This document shows, in pieces, positions 44,619 through 57,355 of a DNA stretch of 64,000 nt. The notes under the pieces were generated by a model that saw nothing but the letters and a program-made list of their open reading frames with translations, did not search any database and was not told the origin of the DNA. Origin of the DNA: Glycine soja. Its lineage: Eukaryota; Streptophyta; Magnoliopsida; Fabales; Fabaceae. The stretch is from contig NC_041018.1 in NCBI RefSeq assembly GCF_004193775.1, positions 33,672,913 through 33,736,912 on the forward strand, in the 5' to 3' direction. The position numbers and the translations under genes were made by a program. The stretch's first letter is position 1. Each line of letters opens with the position of its first letter.

Positions 44619-45084
44619 AGAATTACTGTGAGAGAGAAATAGTTCCTAATAATTCTTTCAGAGTGGACTGAGACAGCTAAAGTGCATGTTTCACATTGAT
44701 GCACCAACTAAGCTAGGTCAAGCAAAAATTAAAATGAAAAAGAAAAAGAATGAATTGCAAACTTCAAATGAAAGCTAGGTGAAGCAAGGTTGTTTGACTT
44801 TGGTGCACCAACTAAGCTAGGTCAAGCAAGGTTTTTCATGAGAAACTTCAAATTCAGGCAGAGGGGGCAACTCCATGACATTTGATGAAAATCTTTTAAC
44901 GAAGTCACTATATTTACAGAAATATATAACATGTATACTTAAGTGTTTTGGAGCATACAAAAATGAAATTAAGACATTCATATTTTAATTGAAAGATAAT
45001 AACCATTAAAGGAGCAACGCTGTTCAACCCAACCAAAACAATTACAGCAGTAAAACAAAATTCATGTCCACATGCTATGTAATT
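44619..45084. other. Spacer with short direct repeats
   Basis: GCACCAACTAAGCTAGGTCA and AAGCTAGGT(C/G)AAGCAA recur near 44701, 44773 and 44802. No gene seen. Confidence 0.55.
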
Positions 45085-47119
45085 ACAGCTTTGTACATTG
45101 GATGGTTCTAAGTTTCAAAAAGTAAGCTGCCCATTTTTTATGTAATGTTGTGATCGCCTCCGAGTCTAGTGCCGAGCCATCACCGAACCACTACACATTG
45201 TCAAATACAAACAATTAATGAAAATGAGTCTAAATGAGCCTACATATGGCGATTTGCCGTCAATGTTTTTGGAGTACATTATTTACCACAGTCTAATCAC
45301 TCTTCAACTCCACGCCAATTATGTTCCACATCTCATGCATCACATAATACCCACACTCATAGCCTCTGTGTTGAACGTGAGTCTACATGAAGAACAAATT
45401 AACTATTGAATGTAGGGCTGAACATGATTAATAACATTTCAAGTTTCAAACATTGTATGTAGTTCGACTAACCTTTAGTTCAAGCCACTGGGGTCCAATT
45501 TTAGGAACTTTGCCATCAGCAGTCGTGTTTAATTTCTTGTATGCACTACATTGGAAGATTAACATGATGTTAATATAATGTTCACAATCGCAGCGTCCAA
45601 CTTTAAAATAAGTTAAACGACTAAAAATATAATACTTAACTTGTTAATTGCAGTTTTGATATGAACATCAGGCCTTCTACGCACTGAACAAAACCAGACC
45701 ACGACATTGTCTTTAGGGCACAACACAACCATTTGCCAATGGGCACTGCAATTTGCACACCATTTATTTATTAGTAGGACAAAAAGAGTTACAACATTGC
45801 CAAAATGAATTTTACTTACTCATTCAAATAAGCTCCTATGTACAGTTGTCGTTGCGATTCCTTAAGCCATTTTTCGATATATTCTTCACATTGCCCATGT
45901 CTGTCCTTTGCATTGTGTGTAGATTGAGGCTCAAGAAATCCATACACCGATCGATAACCCAAGCCATTACTCCACTCATTCATATACCTAATTTGCACAT
46001 GTCATAAAATAACTGAAGATCACGTAAATGTCATAGCAATATGGATTTCATAGTCACGAATGGATTTTACTTACATGGTCCACAATTGAAGTATGGCTAT
46101 GTTCAAGCATTTGTCGCCTGATGTTATTTCGCTGACATCAGTATACGTTAAGAACAACGATGAATTTACATTTGGAATCCCAAATTCAGTAAGATCCCAC
46201 ACAAACTCAACAGGCTTGTCGTAAATGTCAACAAGGGTCTTAATCAACTCACGCAAGGGGTCCTGCTTAGGAACATCATTGTTTAATTCGGCAGCATTGG
46301 CAACTTTGTCTGGAGTGATGCCTGAATGCTATATCATGCAACAAAAGTATTGATTATAGGAACGTTCAAAAGTTTGGAATATACAGTTGAAAAGATAATA
46401 ATTGGCTGAACTTAAAGTATACTACCTCATTTGATACCAGTTTTACCAAAGGCAATGGCCATGCAATGAATGTGTTAACGACATCTCTCACATACTTAAT
46501 TTCTGATGTCGGTAATGGAACTTCAGCTTCACCATCAATTACTTGTTCGACGCTAACCCTTACGACATCATCTGCATACGCTACGCAATGTATGGTGGAT
46601 GGTCCATCATGAATTTTTGCCAACGCCACCTGCTTTGTACAATTTTGACTTTGGACGTACAACCCCATAGGCGGTGTTACACGACCAACATGCACTTCCC
46701 CAGACGGGTTCACAGCAATTTCAGCATTGCTCTCCTTAGTGCTCACGCATGCACCTAACACATTTAAGTCAAAATTAGTCAGTGCTGAGTCCTTGTCTCC
46801 GTTAAATAGGTCAGTAATGATGGCATCCTTCAGCTCCTTTTTCCAAGCCTGTAGGCTTTGCTTCTTTTCTTCTTCAAGCTCTTTCATGACTTGTTCCCTA
46901 ACGGTTACTACTATTTCAGCCAACTGTTCTTTGGTGAATGCTATGGATGAACTACTTGAGGCACGTGACATCCTCCCATAGTACTGACTAATTGTGACCC
47001 CAGACCCAGTTGCACGAACACGACCTCCATGATCTGGTCTTCCTATGGCCGTGTTAAGTATATCATGACGACCCTGGGGGACAAACTCACCCTGTGTCAC
47101 TTGTTCTTCCAACGAGTCC
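45085..47119 (-). pseudogene. CACTA transposon gene with Ulp1-like (C48) cysteine protease domain
   Basis: Six or seven minus-strand exons with consistent splice sites. About 47119-46426 has RPDHGGRVRATGSGVTISQY, a coiled coil, and the DUF8039-like PMGLYVQ...VRVSVEQVIDGEAEVPLPTS block typical of CACTA proteins. Then come about 46330-46075 (EFVWDLTEFGIPN), 45990-45822 (VYGFLEPQST), 45746-45641, 45547-45473, about 45385-45250 and 45190-45085. The Ulp1-like part keeps the AHWQ histidine, a VLCPKDN aspartate candidate and GYECGYYVM with the catalytic cysteine. A TAG follows ...ELKSD unless the exon ends earlier. CACTA elements commonly carry such a Ulp1-like gene. The transposase core upstream is not visible. 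Confidence 0.8.
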
Positions 47120-47189
47120 TACATGTAAAACAAATTTCACATCGTTAGACTTCCCTGTCATTGTAAACAACATAACAAGTAGTAATTAT

Positions 47190-48868
47190 ATGTCAAACAC
47201 CATGTCACATTTTTTATTATTGTCTATTTTTTTTTTTACAAATTATAGAATTGGGTGAATCTCTCACACCTTGATGAATCCCACTCGTAATTTAGATCTA
47301 TAAGAGAGTATAGTATCTTAAAAAGAATGTCAAAACTTGAGAAATTAATATTCTTCATATATGCGACATTTATTGACACTTGCGTTACACCTGACAAAAA
47401 AAATTGGCAAAAAATAAAAAAATTCGATATTTTGTTGTTTCTAACCCTAAAAGAAAGAAAAGTATGAATGTAATATAAAGTGCAGGTAAAGAGACGTGAA
47501 CAAAGGGTAATGAAAAAATATTTCATATAATACTCGCGCTACACCCGGAAAAAAAATTAAAAAAAGCCGAGATTTTGTTGTAACTTGCCCAAAAAGAAAA
47601 AGAAAAGTTTGAATGTGATATAAGTATAGGTTTTTAACACGCGTGAACAAAGAGTAATAAAAAATGTCAAAATATCACGATTTAAAAAAATTAATAGAAT
47701 TAAAAAGGAAGAATAGTTTTTTATTTTTCTATATTTTTCTAGTTATATGAGAAAATTATATATTTTTCACTTTGGTTTTCATTACTTTCTGAAGACCACT
47801 CCTTTTTTTAAATGCAAGAATATAATTCCACTATAAAAACAAACAACTGAATTAAGCATTAAGGCTTGCATATTAAACCTAATGAAATTTTCATAAGATA
47901 GTGAACTAAAATGTAAGAGTTAAAGAAATGTTTATTTAAAACTATTTAAGGATTACCTGAAACGCTAGTGATATATTTTGAATATATTTTCTCTAACACA
48001 CTTTTTTATTATCGTCTAAAATTTGTTAGAAATTATAAAATTGTTTGGACCTCATACCTTGATGAATCTCACTGTAATTTTATAACTTTTAATTTATAAG
48101 AGAGTATAGTATCTTAAAAAGAATGTCAAAACGTGTGAAATTAACATTATTCATATATACGACATTTATTAACACTTGCGTTACACCTGACCAAATAATT
48201 GGCAAAAAAAAAAAAGTCGATATTTTGCTGTTACTAGCCCTAAAAAAAGAAGTATGAATGTATTATGAAGTACAAGTAAAGAGTTTACGTGAACAAGGAG
48301 TAATGAAAATATGTGTCAAAATATAACACTCATGTTAAATCCGGCAAAAAAATTGAAAAGGCCGAGATTTTATTGTAACTAGCCCAAAAAGAAAAAAAAG
48401 AAGTATGAATGTGATATAAAGTATAGGTATAAACTTGTGAATAGAGGGTAACGAAAAATGTAAAAATACCACGATTTAACAAAATTAATGGAATTAATTA
48501 GGAAGAATAGTTTTCTAATTTTCTATATTGTTCTACCTATATGAGAAAATTGTTTTTTCGCCATGGTTTTCATTACTTACGTAAGATCATTCTTTTATTT
48601 ATACGTAGAAATATTGTTCCACTATAACAAAAACACCTAAATTAAGCATTAGGGCTTTCATAATTAACCTAATGAAATTTATGTACGAGCGTGAACTGAT
48701 GCAACAATAAAAAAAAAAAGCTCATTTAAAACTATTTTAGGATAACCAGAAATGCTATTCTCTAACACACTTTTTTTATTATTGTCTAAAATTTGTTATA
48801 AATTATAAAATTGGGTGAACCTCTCACACCTTGATAAATCCCTCTCGTCATTTATCTATAAGAGAGTA
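47190..48868. repeat. Tandem repeat array, about 0.78-kb units (left part)
   Basis: Units begin near 47206, 47991 and 48758 with CACA-TTTTTTATTAT-GTCTA and share GGGTGAA-CTCTCACACCTTGAT and AAGAGAGTATAGTATCTTAAAA. Each unit also holds an internal duplication of about 140 bases (ACTTGCG-TTACACC-G ... CCC-AAAAGAAA). The third unit is split at 48868 by the Helitron and resumes at 54614. No gene seen. It may be the large intron of the CACTA gene. Confidence 0.8.
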
Positions 48869-49925
48869 TCTATATACTATAAAAAAGAAGTAGCTGGAAA
48901 AGTCTATTGTGCTCCTATCTAGAATTGCGACACATGTTACTTTTTTCGATTTTTTGGTCATTTTGCTCCTTTATTTTTTTGCACTTTTTTCTGTTGCCCC
49001 CGCCACGTGTCGCGTTGCATGTGCAATTTTGAACATATGTTATTCCCTGATTGGCGGATTTCAACTCCCCATTTAATTTCACTTAATAATCGAAACTCTT
49101 CTCTCTCTTCCTGAATCTTTCCCACGTTACTCTCCCTTCCTCAATCTTCTCTTTCTCTTTCTCAATCTTCTCCACATTACTCTCTATTCCTCAATCTTCT
49201 CTTTCTCCCTCTTTCTCTTTCTCTTCCTCAATCTTCTCCTCTTTTTCTTTTATCTTTCTATTTCTGAATCTTTTCCTTCAAATCTTTTTGAAGTTTTCGT
49301 GGTTCTCTAAATCATGGAGATGGAACGTGTCTCCGAATTTCCTCACACTTATATGGATCTTTTCCTTTAAATTTCACATTTTTTTTTTGTTTTTATTTCC
49401 CTCAACTGCCATTTCCCGTTGGTCTAGAGCTACAACCAGAGCTGCCAAGGTATTTCTAGCATTCTTCTTCTTCGGATTTTTTTTTTTATTTTTCTGCTTC
49501 TTCAGGTTCTTTTAGATTTGTTGACAGTACGAGTTTTTTTTTTTTTTTTTGCTTGATCAGGTTCTGAGGGTAATTTTAGGAGCCTCCATTCCCATTTGTT
49601 AAAGGGCCAAGATGGTTTTCCTTTTGCATTGAAGGTGTAAGGAAATGATTTGTTGACAGTATTAGTTTTTTTTTCTTTCCCTGCTATTCTCATGCATGTT
49701 TTATTTTTGTTCTCATGCATGTTAACTTTTCATTTTTCTGTGTTTTTGGTCCCTTTGCTGTTGTCCATTTTTTGTTGAGTGGAGAAGTTTTAACTTTTGC
49801 TTCCTGTTATTGATGTTTTCCTGGTAATTCATGGTTGTTTGTTTAGTGTTTTTTATGTTCTCATGGATGTTTGGTTTTCGTTCTCATGCATGTTTGTTTT
49901 TCTAATGTTTTTTATTTTATTTTTT

Positions 49926-50142
49926 GCTACAACAGGTATTATGTTCCAAGACATTACTACTCTATTGCTTTCTGTTGTTGCAGGTAAAAAAAAACAATAA
50001 GGAAAAAAATGTTGTTGTTGTTGTTTTTTTTCTAGCATAACAATAAAAAGGATATGAACATTTTCACTGCAGCTTGGTAGCTAATGTTTTTTACTTTATT
50101 TTTTTGCTACAATAGGTATTATGTTCCAAGACATTACTACGT
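49926..50142 (+). repeat. Direct repeat inside the Helitron
   Basis: TGCTACAACAGGTATTATGT at 49926 recurs at 50107 as TGCTACAATAGGTATTATGT. Both continue into TCCAAGACATTACTAC, with matching T-rich upstream sequence, so a segment of about 181 bp was tandemly duplicated. Confidence 0.85.
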
Positions 50143-52346
50143 TTTGCTTCACTGGTTGGTGATGTGTTTCTTGCCGCCATATCATTCATGTCTACCTTTT
50201 TTTTTGCAGTTGAAAAATAGGAGTAGTAAGCATGGGATTGATGAGTGTTTCTGGGTTTTGTTTTTATGTTCCTGGTGTTGAAAGTTTTAAGTTCTGTTTT
50301 GTTTTTTGACAAATTTCCTCAATTTTTGTGTGGATTATGGTTCTATTTTGTTTTTTTTTTCTTTTTTCCATTTAATCTCTTTGCAGGAAATCGTGCCACT
50401 TGAGGAACTTTTTCAGACTCTGAGGTGTGATTCAAATGAACTCACAATAGAATCTGCAGAAAGTTTCTTTAATAATGTTTTAATTGTACATCTCTGTTTT
50501 TGGAATGAAAAATGAAAACCTGGAACAGGAACATAAATTGGAACCCGTGAAACACCACCATAGCAAACCTTACAACACTTCCTATGTGATCCTTTGCATG
50601 TACTAAAAAAAAGTAGTTACATAATAAGAAAAATAATTCCCAAATTATGTTGCATCAATTATTTTTAAAACATTTAAGAAAAAAGTTAATTTATTTATTT
50701 ATACTATTTGTTTATCATCATAAAAAAACAAACTTTCTCTTTTTTTTTAAAAAAAAAAAAGACTGATTCTATAGAAAAGTATTTAAAATAATATATTATT
50801 TTCTTAAAAATTTGATTAATACCTAATTCTCATTGTTACAATTCCCCCCCCCCCCCCCACTTCATTCTATATTCATGTATTATTTGTGTCTGATAATTTT
50901 TTTAATTTCACATATTTTTTATTTTTTTTGGAATTCAAATTTCATGCAGTTGTGACTTTATTGATAGATTCTATTTTATTATGTTTTTTCTCCTTCTTGA
51001 TCAAGTGTGATGATGTAATATTTTTTTTGGAAATTTTTGTTAGCATTTCAGAGTCAGAGATGTGGAACCCTGTGTCTTGATCAAGTGTTATTGATGAGCT
51101 GCATGCATAGTTATTAAGATGGTGGAAGAAGAATTTCTCAAGTAGCAATCTGTTCATAGCTCTTGCTTGATGAAAATAAGAAATTATATTAATTAAAACA
51201 ACATTCTTTTTTTTTTTGTGTTTTAATGTTTATTTTTCTAAGATTCTACATTTTTTTATTTTCACTTTGGGTATATCAATTTTTAGGCTCTCACATTCCG
51301 GCAAGGATAGGATTCTTGCTTCAATATTCACAAAATTGAAGTTACTGTAGCTCTTCCATCAACCAATGATTGGAAACTATTTGTTTTTTGTTATTCTTAT
51401 ATGACAAATAAGTCATTGATTCTTACTCAATTTTTTCTGCTCGAGATTATGCATTTTTTTATTCTCACTTTTGTAAAATAAACAACCTATTCTTCGCTTA
51501 TAGTAATAGCATATTATATTATTTGTTGGTGAAATGAATGAGTTGTATAATGTAGATCCATAATTAAAAGAGACAAAAATTGATATAAATCAAGAGAAGT
51601 TGTTGAATCAAATGACAAAAAGATAAAGCGTAGGGAATTGAGAGAAACTAACGGAGTCCCAATGATTGCGGCGTTTATGTTGCAGGGGAGGGGTGGAATG
51701 GAAGAGTGTGGTCCTGAGAAAGGAATGGAGATTAATAATAATGATAACAATAATTAATCAAAACAAAAAAAATAACAAAAATTAAGAAAGAGTACAAAGA
51801 AAAATGGGAACAATATGATAGGACAACATGTGCCATTAGTAGTGACTACAACATATTCCCGTAGAATGACAATTTTTTTAGATGGATTATGGCTATTATT
51901 ATTATTTAGTTATAGTTATTTGTTTCATGTTTTTCCTTACTGTGTCTATAAAATTGAAACTGAAATCATGCAAGATTTTTAAATTTCTAATTTGAATTTG
52001 AATTATCGTATCATTAAGGTTAATATATAATACTTTAACTATTCAATTAATATTTATTTAATTTATTCAATGTTAATGCTAATAGTAATAGTAAACATAT
52101 TATTCCAATTGAATTTTTTTAATTATTTTAATTGTTATCCAATCAAATCATCTTAACATACAATGATTCAACATCAAGAAATTATGGCTTTCATTACATT
52201 TTTTAACATATAATATTTGATTACTATATATAACAATTCATTAAATATTAATATACACGTAATTAATTGTTGAATCATTGTATCATATTTTTGTCATTAT
52301 TACATTTGATTACATTCAACGATCAAGTTTCTTTTTGTGTGATTTG

Positions 52347-52349
<3 letters not shown>

Positions 52350-52385
<36 letters not shown>

Positions 52386-53864
52386 GTAAGCTTTGTTCTC
52401 CTATAGTTTCTTATTTGTTTTCTAATCAGAAAATAAATAAAAAGAATTAGGAAAGAAAATAAATTGATGTTTTATTGAGTGGATGTACAACTAAAAAACA
52501 TGAGCTTCTTGAAATTCCTAAACGTGTATATGACTTACTATATTTGAAGAAATATTGAGTGGACAAGCTTCATCTGATGTGTTAGTATGTAATTTCTAAT
52601 TTGCATATTAATCATTATAGAATAAAATATGGTGTACGTTTTTGCGGGACAATTTTAGATTTATTATCTTCTTTTTCTAAGCAGATGTGATTGACTACAC
52701 TAAACACTGGCATTGGTGACAAATATATTGTTCAACCTTCGTAACAGTTTCTCGCGGACAACGATTTTAGCCATGGAGATTAAGTTACATTTTACTGTAG
52801 GTATTATTATTATTATTTAGTTTGTTTCATATTTTTCCTTCATTATTAATCTTTCCTTTTTTTTCCTTTCTGATTTTCCTGCTCGCAACATGATCCACGA
52901 AAAAACATCCAGCCGCCAAGTTTCTTTCTTTGTGCTTTGTTTTATGCATGTTTATTATTATTATGATTATTATTATTTTGATGGAAGGTTCAAGCTATTT
53001 GAGAGGTACTTCAACTTCAAATTTCATGCTATTCTGCTATGGATTTATCTCTTCTTTCTTCATTCTTATCAATTCGTGTTTCATTTTCTTCTTTACAATT
53101 GCAGTCATGCTATTCTCATTTTTTTCGTTCGTCATTTGCTTTTGTGATCTCTTCTCTCCACCATCAGTAAGTCACGGCAACCATGGGATTTGAAGATGTT
53201 AGTGTTCCTCTCATTTTTAACTTGAATTTTTTTAAAATAAAATTTTCATACTTTGTTACACTCGCTGCGTATTGATCTGCAATTGCCTAATTTCTGTTAG
53301 TTGTAAACATTTAAATTATAAATGTTAAAATTATTTTTATTATTTGTTCAATTCTTTGGTTTAGAAATAGGCAGCGGCAATTCCTAGAGAGAGAAAGAGC
53401 CAAGAAGATAACAAACTTTGTTAAAAAAAAACATTTATATTATTATTATTATTATCATTATTATTTTTTATTATTATTATTATTATTATTATAATTACAA
53501 AAACAAAAATGTTCATGTACAACAAGTACATCATATAAAATAAAAATTAATAACAATAATTATTATAATAATAAAAAATAATAATGATAATAATAATAAT
53601 AACAACAACAACAATAAAATTAAATAGAATCCTAATCCAACTTCTTGCAACAAACTATCTAACGAAAGAGATGTACCTGTTGTGCCCATACCTGAAATCA
53701 TTTATTATTATTATTATTATTAACAATTATTGGAGCCTCCAAAAGTATGCTGCTATTTATACCGTTTATATCATACTGTAATTTTACATTTTAAATCATA
53801 AAATTTATTGTTGTTGCAGGAAGCTGGATTAGGATTCTATTTAATTTTATTGTTGTTGTTGTTG

Positions 53865-53895
<31 letters not shown>

Positions 53896-53905
53896 GTATG
53901 CTCTA
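52350..53905. repeat. (ATT)n / (TTG)n microsatellites in the Helitron
   Basis: Long ATT runs at about 52351-52386, 53438-53490, 53700-53722 and 53866-53895, with AAT and TTG runs between. Nothing coding is recognisable around them. Confidence 0.85.
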
Positions 53906-54613
53906 GCTCAAGGCTCTTTTTTATGTTGTAATGCCAAGAGTGAACATTGAGATATTTTTCTTTGAGGTTCCTGGTGTATGTCATTCTCCAATTGACGGAT
54001 TTCAACTTCCCATTTAATTTTGCTTAATAATCTGGCTCAAATCTGAATCTTCTCTTCTTCCATTTATCTCTTTTTCTTCCTTATTACTCTCTCTTTTCGT
54101 TAATCTTTTCTTTCTCCGACTTTCATCCATCTTCTGCTTTTGTTATTTTGATATTTTAATTATGTTTTCGTAAATAAATAGCCACGATTGTTGTTCCCAA
54201 CAAGTGTGTTGCATCTTTGGCGGACGCAATGTTTTTGATAGAGTTCTCTTCTGATCTTCATTCTATTTTTTGCAATTTTGATTACGGTTCTTTTACTTTT
54301 TTTTATCTACTTTTTTGTGGTTTGATTTTTGGGATAGCATGCAGTAGCAACGACAGTGCTGAAGGTGATGGTGCTTTACCCATGCAAGGATTGCAACAAT
54401 AGGATTCACAGGACAATATTGAAGAATAAAGTCCCAAAGTGCATCCTTTTTTTAAGGAACCCAAAGCCTACATGATGATGATGATGATGATGATAATAAT
54501 AATAATATATGAATGTTAGTCTTTTTACTTTTTTTAAAGTACATTTTTTTTAATTCTTTCATTGAAAATCATTTAGCGAAATGACCCATGCGTATGCACG
54601 GGTTACCGACTAG

Positions 54614-55007
54614 TAGTATCTTAAAAGGAAAGACAAAACGTGTGAAATTAACATTTCTCATACATACAACATTTATTCATACTTGCGTTATACCTGACAA
54701 AATATTGGCAAAAAAATCAAAAAGTCAATATTTTGTTGTTTCTAACCCTAAAAGAAAGAAAAGTATGAATGTAATATAAAGTACAGGTAAAGAGATGTGA
54801 ATAAAGGGTATAAAAATATATGTCAAAATGTAACACTTGCGCTACATTATGAATGTGAGATTTTTTTTTTAAATAGCCCAAAAAGAAAAAAAAAAAGTAT
54901 GAATGTGAGATAAAGTATAGGTATAGGCACGTGAAGAAAGAGTAATGAAAAAATGTCAAAACATCACGATTTAAAAAAATAATGGAATTAATAAGGAAGA
55001 TAGTTTT
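54614..55007. repeat. Tandem repeat array, continuation of third unit
   Basis: Resumes TAGTATCTTAAAAGGAAAG exactly where the unit was broken at 48868 and runs to the LTR at 55008. Confidence 0.8.
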
Positions 55008-55428
55008 TGTTGGTTAATTTGAAAATCGAGATGATACTGGATAAATCTGAAGTCGTGTATAACACTTTCAGATTGAATCAAATTTCGGGGTTCAACCAAA
55101 ATTGTTCAATCGGATAAAATCAGAAGATTATAATTCAAGAGTTTTGTTTTGGTCTTGTATGTTTTGTCACCCGTTATGCTTTCTGAACCAGAATGATTAT
55201 TTATGATCAAAGAACAGGTGGTTTTTGGCGGTTAATGGAAGTTATTTCTTTTTTAAAAACTGTCGTTGATGGAAGTTTTAGTAACTTCCAACCGTTGATG
55301 GAAGTTTTAGTAACTTCCATGTAACTTCCAAAATTTGCATAAACCGAACATCTCGTTATTACATTAAAATAAGCGTACACTCTTATTTTAACATAATAAA
55401 GAGATCAATTACACTAAAATGTCCAACA
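55008..55428 (-). repeat. 3' LTR of a minus-strand Copia
   Basis: Plus-strand ends TGTTGG...CCAACA. On the minus strand the LTR begins TGTTGGACATTTTAGTG, directly after a polypurine tract AATGGGGGAGGTT (55429-55441). An internal repeat of TGGAAGTTTTAGTAACTTCCA lies at about 55270-55320. Confidence 0.8.
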
Positions 55429-56615
55429 AACCTCCCCCATTTTAGTGTAATTACCGATCAAATCACCAAAGTCATAACATACAACAAACTACTGCATAGA
55501 TGAAATATCGTGACGATTGAATTTCATCTTAGCAAATTACACGTTTCAAATATTCGAATATCAGGGTGTCACTAAGGATTGAACCCTTTCTATTCATAAT
55601 GAATACATGAATATAATCTGCACAATAGTTTATAACATTACTCTTGCTCGACACTAGTTTACTAGCCTGTGTCCCTATCCTTCATAAGCACGTCAAAGCC
55701 AAGTCCCAGCTTCTTGAAGCGGCTAAACTTCATGCTTATATAGGTAGTTCTTTTCTTTCTTGCACCTGCAAATGCAATTTTTCAAAAGAACCATTGAGAA
55801 GTTATACTTCAACCTCCTTAACTTACAGAACCGAACACATTCCTTTTGGGATACTTTCGATGATGTGTTCCAATCTCTACATGTTAAGCTTTCCACATTG
55901 AATTCAGCACCTAATGTCATATTAGATGGGAATTGGGTATCTTAACATAAGAGATTTCAGATGGACTTTAATCCTAATCCCATAGCTGACCTTTTCACGA
56001 GATCTCTACTTAACCCTTTGGTTAAATGATCGGCCAAATTATGCTGAGTTCTCACAAACTCCATTGATATCACACCATGCATGATTAACTCCCGAACCAT
56101 GTTGTGTCTAACACCCAAGTGTCTAGACTTCCCATTATATACTTGACTATATGCCCTAGCCAAAGTTCATATGGGGTAACCTTATTCCTTTTGTTAGGAA
56201 TTCGGTTCAACAAGTAACAGGCTATCAACATAGCCTCACCCCAAAATCCTTCACTTTAACCCGAATAAGATAACATAGAATTCACCATTTCTTTCAAGGT
56301 TCTATTCTTCCTTTCGGTTACACCATTCTGTTGTGGTGTATAGGGAGCTATAGTTTGATGTATTATTCCAGTAGATTGAAAATAAACCGGATCATAATAC
56401 TCACTTCCCCTATCCGTACGAAGAGTTTTGATTAGCCCATTTTGATGAAGTTCTACCTCTTTCTTCTTATAAATTTTAAATTTATCAAGAGCTTCATATT
56501 TTGTATTTAATAAATATACATAACAATACCTTGATGCATCATCAATAAAAGTAACAAGATATTTTTATGACCTAATGATGGAGTAGCATGCAAATCACAC
56601 AAATCACTATGAATA
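55429..56615 (-). pseudogene. Minus-strand Copia pol remnant (integrase joined to RNase H end)
   Basis: Reading from high to low coordinates: integrase sequence from about 56615 (DLIHSDLCDLHATPSLGHK) through AYTPQQNGVTERKNRT-like sequence to a YLLNRIPNK block near 56180, then an abrupt join at about 56165 to the RNase H/C-terminal end (YNGKSRHLGVRHNMVRELI, ADHLTKGLSRDLV) at 56163-55957. RT is deleted. The 5' part and 5' LTR are also missing; a LINE fragment abuts at 56616. Confidence 0.82.
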
Positions 56616-56820
56616 AGGTCTAGATGGAAGGTGGGCAATGGTGGTCGAATTAATTTTTGGCATGATAGTTGGTTAGGGGAAGAGCCATTAGCATCATCTT
56701 TCCCTGAAATCTTCATGAATTCTGAGCAAAAAGAGGAAATAATTGGGAATATGGGAGTTTGGGGTGGTGATATGTGGAGGTGGGAACTTTTGTGGAGATT
56801 GCCTTGGTTTGAGTGGAAGA
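56616..56820 (+). pseudogene. LINE (non-LTR) retrotransposon fragment, left part
   Basis: The frame reads GNGGRINFWHDSWLGEEPL, ASSFPEIF and MWRWELLWRLPWFEWK, the sequence between the RT and zinc-finger parts of plant L1-type LINE ORF2. It is cut at 56820 by the Copia insertion and resumes after 62844. Confidence 0.85.
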
Positions 56821-57102
56821 TGTTAATGTATATCAATGTAATTTATTACCCATTTTAATAGGTCTATATCTGTTAAAAAATCTCTGATAATCCCTCCCTT
56901 TCCTATATATCTTTGACAATAGGGAATCTCCTATAATCCCTTCCTTCCCTGTATAATTCTTGTAATCTCTCATCTTCTTGAAAAACATATATTTTGTTGT
57001 CTATTTAAGAAAGAAAGGTCGTAGAAGGAAAATAGGTTTTTCCAAAAAACAAAAGCTCTTATCATACGGTAAAATGTTTTTTGGTCTCTTGATATTTTGA
57101 CA
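56821..57102 (+). repeat. 5' LTR
   Basis: 282 bp, TG...CA, followed at once by TGGTATCAGAGCC (57103-57115), the initiator-Met primer-binding site. Confidence 0.95.
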
Positions 57103-57355
57103 TGGTATCAGAGCCATAACTCTCTGAATCGTGGTCAACTCTTGTGTTCTGGTCCATAGAAAACTTTATTCTTGTCTTGTGATCTTGTGGGTGTCTTTGT
57201 GACTTATCTTCCTGGGAGATCTAGAGCAAGCAAAGTGATTTGCAATCAGGTTTTGTTTTAAAGTCTTATGCCTTCTGTTTGTGCATTTTCATAGGTTTCT
57301 GATTTTATTGTTGTGCTCTGTCATTACTTCAATTGTTGAACCTTATTAATCCATC

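Larger units (their letters stand above)
48869..54613 (+). mobile_element. Non-autonomous Helitron, 5.7 kb
   Basis: The 5' end is TCTATATACTATAAAAAAG and the 3' end is CTAG, preceded by a 20-base hairpin, ACCCATGC-GTAT-GCACGGGT (54584-54603, one mismatch), with 10 bases between hairpin and terminus. Insertion is between A (48868) and T (54614) with no target duplication. The neighbouring repeat unit shows the uninterrupted site GAGAGTATAGTATCTTAAAA, confirming both ends. No Rep or helicase frame is present. The interior holds pyrimidine-rich stretches, a C run (50844-50859), many ATT microsatellites and direct repeats. A GCCACGTGTCGC block lies near the 5' end, as in many plant Helitrons. Confidence 0.93.
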
